Below are positions 56,508-64,000 of a DNA stretch of 64,000 nt, in pieces. The stretch lies in assembly GCF_026914185.1 (NCBI RefSeq), contig NC_070558.1, positions 6,271,501-6,335,500 of the forward strand, given 5' to 3'. Source of the stretch: Puccinia triticina (taxonomy: Eukaryota > Basidiomycota > Pucciniomycetes > Pucciniales > Pucciniaceae). Each line of letters starts with the position of its first letter. Position 1 is the first letter of the stretch. The translations under genes and the position numbers were made by a program. Under the pieces are notes generated by a model. That model ran no database searches and was not told the origin of the DNA. It saw nothing but the letters and a program-made list of their open reading frames with translations.

Positions 56508-57949
56508 TGTCAGCGGGCTGCTAGTCTGGATAGCGCAGCAACTGACAAACCTGCTCTAGATAGCGGGTCCTAGAGCCTCTACTCAAAGGAGCGCACTTAG
56601 CCACAGCTATTCAGTGACATAGATCTGTAACATGGCAAATAACATGTCACAGATCAACAGATTGGCAGATTACAAGTAAGAGGAATTCCTCCAACTCAGA
56701 TTCCTCAGATTAGATACCACGCCCAACTTGATTGTAGTTTTTGAAAAAATTCAGAGAACTAAGATTCTCATTCTTATTAGTCTTTATCTAGTATTTAAAA
56801 TTATGTTATAAAGTAAAAGAAGTGAAATCTCCTTTTTACCTAAGAGCAGACACAAGACCGCTATCTGACAGGATGGATAGAAATTATTCTCAATGAGAGA
56901 ACTTGAGGAACCGTGGATGGTTCTTTGGCTTGATCTGAAAGAATGGAGCAAGTTCAGTGTCAGTCTTTGCTGACTATTATCTGAGCTGCAATTTTTCTTG
57001 CTTGGATAAGGCTGTTGCCTTTTTATATCCTATTCGGTTGAGCGACAGCAAAACGGCGGAGAAGTGTTGCAACGTTGTCTGTAACAGTTCAACGGTGTTG
57101 TTCTCTTAGCCTTTTGTTTCTGTCTGCCTGATCTAAGAGCAAACACTCTTACCGGTATTCCCAACTCTTTGAGTGGACTCGGTGTGTTCGGTCTGGCTTT
57201 CTCTGATGTTGTCTAGAGCTTATTATGTATTGCGTTAGCAACTCTTTTTAATCATCTATCCTTGAGTTTTAATTAAACCACTTACCTTTGGCGCTGGTTG
57301 TAATTCTCTTGGATAGTGATCTGGGGCTGGGATTTTCCTTGAGCCTAATCTTGCTGCTCACGTGGATCGGACCTGTTTGCATCAGTAGATGATTTCAGTT
57401 TTACAATCCCGCGGTGCTTGATTTGACTGCGGAAAATGGTTTGCTTTGCTTACCAGAATCTCGCAGCTGATTGAGATCCTGGCATCTTTCTCACTTTGTG
57501 AGAAAGATACCGTTCACCTAGGCGTGAATTCTCACAGTTTTGACTGACTCAAATACTGCAATTGGGGCTTTGATTTATCTCTTTTCCTTTCATTTCTATT
57601 TTGACTTCAACACCTCGGCTCGACCTCGCCAATACCGGGTAAGTCGATCTTCCTATTTGTATCTCTCCTTTGTCTAGTTTCCTGGAGAGTTGTGATTGAC
57701 TCCGGTTGACAAGAAGTCAACAGCCCCTCCTCAAGGAGGCGTGCTTTCATTCCTCCCGCTGAGCCGGTTGAGTAGAGCTCCAACAAGTATAGACTCCGGT
57801 TGACAATAAGTCAACAGCCCCTCCTTAAGGAGGCGTGGTTTCATTCCTCCTGCTGAGCCGGTTGAGTAGAGCTCCAACAAGTAGGTTGTTATAGCTGTTA
57901 TCATACAATTCCATTCAGAGCGTGGTCACTGAAGAGACACGCCCTGACA
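56508..57949. mobile_element. solo LTR (1442 bp) in the inverted array
   Basis: It starts TGTCAG and ends CTGACA, with CTGGG duplicated at 56503-56507 and 57950-57954. No coding region. Its last ~30 bases (GTCACTGAAGAGACACGCCC) resemble the end of the gypsy-1 LTR (GTCACAGAAGAGACTACCCC), so it probably belongs to a related gypsy family. Confidence 0.9.
57698..57885. repeat. 94-bp tandem duplication inside the solo LTR
   Basis: GACTCCGGTTGACAAGAAGT... to ...CTCCAACAAGTA occurs twice, starting at 57698 and 57792, with a few differences. Confidence 0.92.
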
Positions 57950-58525
57950 CTGGGATGAGACATAGTGGCAGCAACACCAAGAATCTACAAAAGTAGTGAT
58001 ATTTGGGAACTGATCAGACTGTAGCTGCTACATTTGGGGGTTTTGTGGTCAGTAAAGATAAATAATGAATCTTTGGGGGCTTTTAAACATTTTGGTAACC
58101 ATATGGCAGAAGGATTCCCATGCTGTGGTGAAATATAGTGGCAGAAACACCAAGAAACTACCAAAGTAGTGATATTGGGAAACTGATCAGACTATAGCTG
58201 CTACATTTGGGGGTTTTGTGGTCAGTAAAGGTACATAATGAAACTTTGGAGCTTTTTAAACATTTTTTTAACCATATGGCAGAAGAATCCCCACGCTGGG
58301 ATGAGGTATAGTGGCAGAAACACCAAGAAACTACCAAATTAGTGATATCTGGGAAATGATCAGACTGTAGCTGGTACATTTGGGGGTTTTGGGGTCATTA
58401 AAGGTACACAATGAGTCTTTGGGGGCCTGTCAACATTTTGGTAACCATATAGCAGAAGGATTCCCACACTCTGATGAGATATAGTGGCAGAAACACCAAG
58501 AAACTGCCAAAGTAGTGATATTCAG

Positions 58526-58960
58526 ATTGTTGCTGCTGCATAATGGATGTGACCCCAAACATAATATTTCTGGGTTTTATGTGCAAAAACAATTGTCCAA
58601 TGAAATTTTATATGGAAATATTCCTCCTTAATCTGCGGTTGATAACAAAAGTAGATAAAAAAGAGAACCTGACAAAAATATGCTAAACCATGGCAAACTA
58701 ATTTCAAAAAGGCCTTCTATGCATGTAGCACTTCAAGTATGATGTGCAATATCTTCACGAAGTTCAACCAATAAAATTAACAATGTGTGCAGGATGGTAT
58801 CATGAGAGAGGTCAGGGGTCAATGTTTTTCCTTTTTTGGAAAAAAGTAGATTTGGAGACTTCTGATAACATGAATTAAAAAGAAAAGAAAAAATTGAGAC
58901 CCCTCAGCCACCCTGGATTAATCCTAAAATTTGAAATGTTTTTACTTGTGTATGTAGAAA
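58526..58960 (-). repeat. unique tail of foldback element (right end, truncated)
   Basis: Matches 11396-11850 and the inverse of 44600-45054, then is cut near GTATGTAGAAAT at 58960 where Harbinger-associated DNA starts. Confidence 0.82.
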
Positions 58961-60023
58961 TGGAGGACTTCCTGTCGGTTGAGAAAGCCCGCTATTTTGT
59001 ATTTTCTATTTCTATTTTGCATTTTTTAGCAAAATAGAAATGCGACCGCTTTTGCTGTCCTTCTAAATTTGCAGCCCTTCTGCATGTTTGCTTTGGCTCA
59101 CCGCATTTGCAGTTGGCTCTTCATCTGTACCCCATCCACCCCACACCACCAACCAGCAAATTCTTCAGCTCCACTGAACACAATGGCCTCCAATCCCCAA
59201 CCTCAGTCAACTCAAACTGATCAAAACTCTCAGAACCCATCACCCAACACAGTTACTCAAACTCAGCCTTGTAAGAGCAGATCAAAGAAGGATAAAAAAA
59301 AACAACATCAATAAGTCTACCTCTACTGGCAAAAAAACGGGTGGCCGGCCCCCAGGTTTGCTAGGATACAACAGCGCAGAGTGTTTGTTGTTAGTCAAGG
59401 CTGTCAAGAGTGTTCTTCTGTTAGAAAATCAAGACTAGAACTCGGCAGCTGATCTTTATAACACCCATGTGCGCGATCTCAACTGACCCAAAAAAGAGGC
59501 CAACAACTTGAAGCAAAATTTCAAGGGCCTTGCTCAAACCGTCAAGCCCACCGGCAACTCAACCTGCCCAGAACATGTCCGCGAGGCAAAAAAAGTCAAT
59601 GATCTTATCAATGAGAAGGCAAATGAATGTGTCTTGGGCAGTCTCTCCAGTGGAGATGAGAGGTCTGTTTTATGTCTTGCCATTTTGTGCAAGGCATCAA
59701 CAGCTCACTAATCTTTTCTTGCTTTACTTTGTCAGGAATGGTGTAGGTGCTGAAGTTGCTTTGAGCAAGGACAACGATGTCGACGTGAATGATAACCCAA
59801 GCGGCGGCAAGGTTGATCCAACCCCCCAGGAAAGCATCCTGCTGTCCGGATGGAGCCAAACTCAAACCCCAAACCCCAAGGTGGGTGACTTTCCAAACCC
59901 CAGCCAAACTCAATCAGCCCACCTCCAAAGTTCGTTGCACCCAAGCCTTCTCGTTCATTGGACCCATTCACAGTCAACCCCGGCCCGACCATCTCCAATG
60001 TCAAGTGTGAATCAACAATCTAG

Positions 60024-61848
60024 CACCAGGAAAAAAAAATAGTCACTTGATGGCAAGTGACATGATGCAGCTTTGTTTTCTGCTTCAGAGCTACTCCAGC
60101 GCTGCTCCAAGTCTGCTCCACCAGCACTTGTAGAGCTTGCAGGACTGCACCAGAGCACTCAATGTGGCACAGTCAGCTGATCCTAATTTTTTCCCAGGAA
60201 CAGCTGATGCTCATCATAAGCTGAGCAGTAGGCATTGACTGAGCCTGGGCCAAAGCTGAGCATTGGCTGAGCCTGGGCCACAGCTGAGCATTGGATATTC
60301 CAAGCCTGATACAAATCCAAGTGTCAGCTGGACCAAGAATATTTCAAATCTGAGCATCAGCTTAGCCAACAATGGTCCAAAGCTGTGCATCATCTTGGAA
60401 AAGGCTTGTGCAGAGCTTAGGATCAGCTGGGACAATACTGTTCTAAAGATTAACACCAGCTGGGCCAAAACTTTTCAAAAGCTGAGCATCAGCTGAGCCA
60501 ATGCTGGTACAAAGCTGAGCGTTGGCTGAGCCAAGGCTGTTGGAAAGCTGAGTATCAGATGTTTTGAGACTATTCAAAAGATTAATATCACCTGAGCAAC
60601 AATGGGCCTTTACTTTACAGTTATTGGTAAAGTAAAGATATAGTAGATGTTTTTGGCTCAATACTATAACAGATAGCACTCCAATCAATAAATGATTTTT
60701 CTTTACTATAACACATATTTGATTTTTTAATTTTTTTATACAAGTACAGTATCAGTTAAAGTAATTTGTTTTGTTTTGTTGATGGGAGCTTGCAAAAGGC
60801 TCCTTATAACCACAAAAATGCATTTGTACCTAGTTTTGCCCCTTTTTATTTCAATAAGCAGGGGTAAAAATACATTTAAACCCGCTCTTACCCCTGGTTA
60901 TTGAAATACCTAGGTTTGAAACATGTTTAATAGGGCTCTCTACTATATCAGCCCATTGGAAAAAAATCCTTTACTATAACCAGTAAAGTACCGGAGATGA
61001 TAAAAACATCTATACTCTACTGGAAGGGCCTGGTTATAGTAAAGTATAGTAAAGGCCCACCGTTGACCTGAGCCAAGGCTGTTCCACAGCTGAGCATCAG
61101 CTGAGCCAAGGCTGGTCCACAGCTGAGCATCAGCTGAGCCAAGGCTGGTCCACAGCTGAGCATCAGCTAAGCCAAGGCTGGTCCACAGCTGAGAATCAGC
61201 TGAGCCAAGGCTGGTCCACAGCTGAGCATCAGCTGAGCCAAGGCTGGTCCACAGCTGAGAATTGTCTTAGCCAAGGTTGGTCAACAGCTGAGCATCAGCT
61301 GAGCCAAGGCTGGTCCACAGCTGAGCATCAGCTGAGCCAAGGCTGGTCCACAGCTGAGCATCAGCTGAGCCAAGGCTGGTCCACAGATGAGCATAAGCTT
61401 TTACAGGAGTGGTCAGACTCAGAATCTGAGCATTGGCTGGGCCAAGATTTATCCAAAGTGGCAAATCAGCTGAGCCAATACTGGTCCAAAGCTGAGCATT
61501 GGCTGGGCCAATGATAGTCCTAGTATGAGTCTAAGATGAGCCATGAGTGGAATAAAGCTGAAACGCAGCTGGGCCAGGACTGGTTCTGATCTGGGCAACA
61601 AAGCTGAGCATGAGCTGGGCAACAAAGCTGAGCATAAGCTTGGAGCTAAAGCTGAGTATCAGCTGACCAGAAATGGGGATCAGTGGTGCCCAGTGAAAAC
61701 TGAGGATCTCCTGTGGAAATTCTGAAAGTGGTTAGATGGTGGTTAGATGGTGGGTAGATGATGGGTAGATGGTGGGTAGATGGTGGGTAGCCCGCTGGAG
61801 CTGGCATGATGTCACTTGTCATCAAGTGACTATTTTTTTTTCCTGGTG
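60024..61848. mobile_element. CACCAGG-type TIR element X2 (1825 bp)
   Basis: Same ends and same ~33-bp units as X1, with TAG duplicated at 60021-60023 and 61849-61851. It splits the DUF6818 gene. It carries an hAT-type MITE at 60598-61065. The 33-bp array is clearest at 61070-61385. Confidence 0.92.
60598..61065. mobile_element. hAT-type MITE (468 bp) nested in X2
   Basis: The ends AACAATGGGCCTTTACT and (inverted) CAACGGTGGGCCTTTACT are flanked by ACCTGAGC on both sides (60590-60597, 61066-61073), an 8-bp duplication typical of hAT. The interior repeats TTACTATAAC-like motifs in both orientations. X1 lacks this insert at the matching place. Confidence 0.87.
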
Positions 61849-62509
61849 TAGAGGACGACCCGGTGATCAGCTGGAGAGTATCCTGAATGGCTTCCTTGAT
61901 ATGAATGCCCGGAAAGAGCAGGATTGCAAGCAATCCCTGTTGACTTTTTATTTGGCCCAACTGATGGAGGCAAATGCAACAATCCAAGAGTTGCAATTGG
62001 ATTTAGCTTGTGTGCGTGATAGGCTACAGGAGGAGAAGCACTGACTTGAGCTCAAGAATACCTCATTGAAATCAAAGATCAAAATCTTACAGCTCTGGGC
62101 CAACGTGCAACCAAATATGTACTGGGGTCAAATGCCTCCGCAGACTTACAATCCTGGGTTCGGGATGCAGCCTCATCCGGTCTTTGGTGGTCTTTCTCAG
62201 CCCCCACAAACCAGTTTGACCCAGCAATCAGCAACCAGTTTGACCCAGCAACCAGCAACTGGTTTTACTCAGCAACATCCGTCGGCTACCCAGCAACAAC
62301 TGTTGGCTTTTACCCAGCCACAACCAACCCCGATTACCCAGCAACAAAACTCTGCCATCTCCAGCACCAGCTCCGTGGTCAATATTGCTCAAGTGCAAGC
62401 CTCGGGTTTCACCCAGCAACAACAATCTTCCATTGTTGCCACCAACCCTGCAGTCAACACCACTCAAGCAGTGAACGTTACTCAAAACAATGACATGCTT
62501 GACTTCTGA

Positions 62510-62800
62510 ATCTACTTGTGCTTTCTCCCTTGTCCTCTTGGCCCAAAGTAATCTAAACCACTTTTCCTGCTTGTTTTTTTTCTATCTCAATCACCTATAA
62601 TATATTGCTTATTTGAAGCAAGACGGCCCAACATCATCAACACAAAGATTGCTTGTTTTTTTTTCAATCTCAATCACTGATCATGTACTGCTCATTTGAA
62701 GCAAGACCAAGACTCAAAAGATAACATTCAACATCAGAAATAAAAAAAATATGATTTTTTCATTGAGCAACCAAATAGAGACAGAGCAACCCAGACAAGC
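62510..62800. repeat. imperfect ~75-bp duplication between convergent genes
   Basis: A CTTGTTTTTTTTCTATCTCAA ... TTGAAGCAAGAC unit occurs at about 62568-62633 and again at about 62650-62708. Otherwise AT-rich with no gene; it separates the two convergent Harbinger-type genes. Confidence 0.6.
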
Positions 62801-62864
62801 TAGAATCCACTAGAGCCACCCTTGGTAGTAACGGCTGATGTGGCATTGTTTTTTGATGTATCTA

Positions 62865-64000
62865 AACAGAAGATTATGGAATCTTTGGGAGAGAACTTGG
62901 TGTTTGTCCCACACTGCGTTGTAGACAGTTGCTGTTTGGTTGATGTGAACCATGCAGAATTGGATCTGGGTGTAAGTAGCATACTGCTTGCAGAATGTGC
63001 ATTCTTTGAGCATGATCTGCAGCAGGCATTGGAAGCTTTAACTGTGAAAATGAGCCTTGCAAGGACCGCATACCCCACTCCGCTGCCTGTCATGCCAAGA
63101 CTACCTCCTTGTTGAGTGACTTCATGCGCAAGAACAATCTAGGGGTTCCAGGTAGCCAATCTCCACGTTTGACTGGTGCCAAGATTTGCCTCTGAAGCCG
63201 TTCACTATTCCGTGGGAAGGCTGTATCACTAATGATTCTGTATCCTTTGGGGGTGTGATTGAGGAGTTGGTTGTAGAGAGGAACTGCTATTGCAGAATCA
63301 TGCCATGAACCTGGTGCGTTCAATACAGCATAAATGATGGTACCATTGGGAGCGAATGCAATAACACAGCTGCAGTAATGAGAACAAGTCCACCCGTTGT
63401 AGTAGGCATTTTTCAGACTTTTGAGAACAGCATGTTAGTATTGATGGGAATGTTTAAAAACAAAGACACTTACCCCTCATCTTCAGCCACACAAATGGGC
63501 AATTTCAGACCATCCAAGAACCCAAAGCAATTTTCCAGAAGCGGGAATTTCTTTTTGATTGTCCTTGCGTATGGTTGAATTTGCTCTTCCGTGGAGGGCC
63601 AGATGATGCAAGCTTGAGGATGGTTCTTGAGGACTTGAAGAAGACAATCAAGTCCCCAATCCAGATAGCAAGAACACACATCAGGAGTCATTCCAAATAT
63701 TTGCTGAAGGGTGTATGCTACCATTGTTGAGCATAACCAGTGTAATACCAAACCAAGACAACCAGCCGCATCAAGTGACCAACACCCAACCTGCGGCTCT
63801 CCATTGGGGTTGACATTGCTGCGTGGTAGGGTGGCCGTGTTCCATAACAACTTGAACCTAGATAAAATATGTTCAAAAGTAGCTACATCCACCCCCATTG
63901 TTGTCACGTAAGCCCAGTTGTTCCGTGCTTTCATCATTGCCGTCCAAGTAGAGTTGGTAGAGCTGGGTAGATCAGATTGAGTGAGGTAAGTCCGGAGTTG
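62865..64000 (-). pseudogene. PIF/Harbinger DDE nuclease (HARBI1-like), N-terminus beyond window
   Basis: Minus strand, from the window edge: ARNNWAYVTTMGVDVATFEHI, CLGLVLHWLCSTM, YLDWGLDCLLQVL, then FGFLDGLKLPI (first catalytic Asp, about 63500). After an intron: NAPGSWHDSAIAVPLYNQLL, TPKGYRIISDTAFPR (second Asp, about 63225), and QAAEWGMRSLQGSFSQLKLP (Glu, about 63080). This is the DDE_Tnp_4 pattern of Harbinger transposases. A TGA near 63090 lies just before QAAEWGM, and the frame changes after it, so the copy is probably dead. The partner Myb/SANT-like gene converges from the left. Element ends were not identified. Confidence 0.8.

Larger units (their letters stand above)
55809..58525 (-). 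repeat. ~172-bp repeat, inverted array (foldback B/C)
   Basis: About seven reverse-orientation monomers, interrupted by the solo LTR at 56508-57949. The flip at 55808/55809 has almost no spacer. Confidence 0.9.
59182..62509 (+). pseudogene. DUF6818-type Myb/SANT-like gene, split by X2
   Basis: It starts MASNPQPQSTQTDQN. The globular part GGRPPGLLGYNSAECLLLVKA ... NNLKQNFKGLAQTVKPTGNS with CPEHVREAKKVND (59340-59620) resembles the Myb/SANT-like DUF6818 domain of fungal and oomycete proteins, probably DNA-binding. An intron follows at about 59662-59733. After X2 a coiled-coil segment (LAQLMEANATIQELQLDLA with VRDRLQEEKH, 61950-62044) and a Gln/Thr/Pro-rich tail (TQQ repeats, 62220-62505) close it. 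Stops interrupt the domain (TAG near 59437, TGA near 59482) and the coil (TGA at 62042). With the convergent nuclease at 62865 it makes the two-gene set of PIF/Harbinger elements. Confidence 0.7.
58961..64000. mobile_element. probable PIF/Harbinger element (right end outside window)
   Basis: Two convergent genes, a Myb/SANT-like protein and a DDE nuclease, are the usual content of Harbinger elements. The foldback tail stops at 58960, a candidate left border (GGAGGACTTCCTGTCGG). 58975-59060 holds short inverted TTTCTATTT/AAATAGAAA stretches. TIRs cannot be confirmed because the right end is not in view. Confidence 0.55.

Noticed and set aside
55012..58525. Short frames (60-100 codons) in the 172-bp arrays
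   Set aside because: The same peptides recur in every monomer copy here and at 9.6-11.5 kb; they are not conserved as proteins.

Overview
The window reads as a transposon graveyard from a basidiomycete, most likely a rust fungus (Pucciniales). The reasons are short GT-AG introns of about 55-100 bases, fungal LTR elements (Ty3/gypsy and Ty1/copia), hAT, CACTA-like and PIF/Harbinger transposases, a Myb/SANT-like (DUF6818-type) gene, and C-to-T damage concentrated at TCG, a pattern known from Pucciniomycotina. The species cannot be named from the sequence. No intact cellular gene was found. Two cellular-type genes are present only as pseudogenes: a short-chain dehydrogenase and an AP endonuclease.

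Layout, left to right. 1-5782: 3' part of a Ty3/gypsy element with its 3' LTR, inserted in an array of ~172-bp repeats. 5783-12003: a foldback-like element (forward array, turning point, inverted array, unique tail), split by a 3.4-kb segment that carries the dehydrogenase pseudogene and a solo LTR with a tRNA-like sequence. 12004-19769: a copia element on the minus strand, split by a 3.9-kb TIR element with GAA target duplications. 20024-20743: an unidentified broken reading frame. 20989-22208: a second foldback-like element. 22845-24419: AP endonuclease pseudogene. 24491-26660: a 28-bp satellite arranged as a giant palindrome. 27000-29416: hAT relic 1. 29417-30699: a CACCAGG-type TIR element. 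30703-44391: a second gypsy element whose RNase H is split by an 8.7-kb CACTA-like element carrying a transposase gene and a five-exon gene of unknown function. 44392-58960: another foldback-like element containing hAT relic 2, a miniature LTR element (TRIM), a copia element and a solo LTR. 58961-64000: a Harbinger-type pair (DUF6818 gene and DDE nuclease), split by a second-order CACCAGG element that itself holds an hAT MITE.

Target-site duplications make much of the nesting readable. The clearest case is hAT-2 intron, then TRIM (GGCTC), then copia-2 (ACAGT). The TRIM is the most interesting object: its ~215-bp LTR carries a class II tRNA-like sequence with A and B boxes, and it shares its LTR start and primer-binding site with copia-2. 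A second theme is tandem repeats whose unit is itself a hairpin. A third is loss of catalytic residues and gain of TGA stops through TCG-to-TTG (CGA-to-CAA) changes. I could run no search, so family names rest on motifs read by eye.
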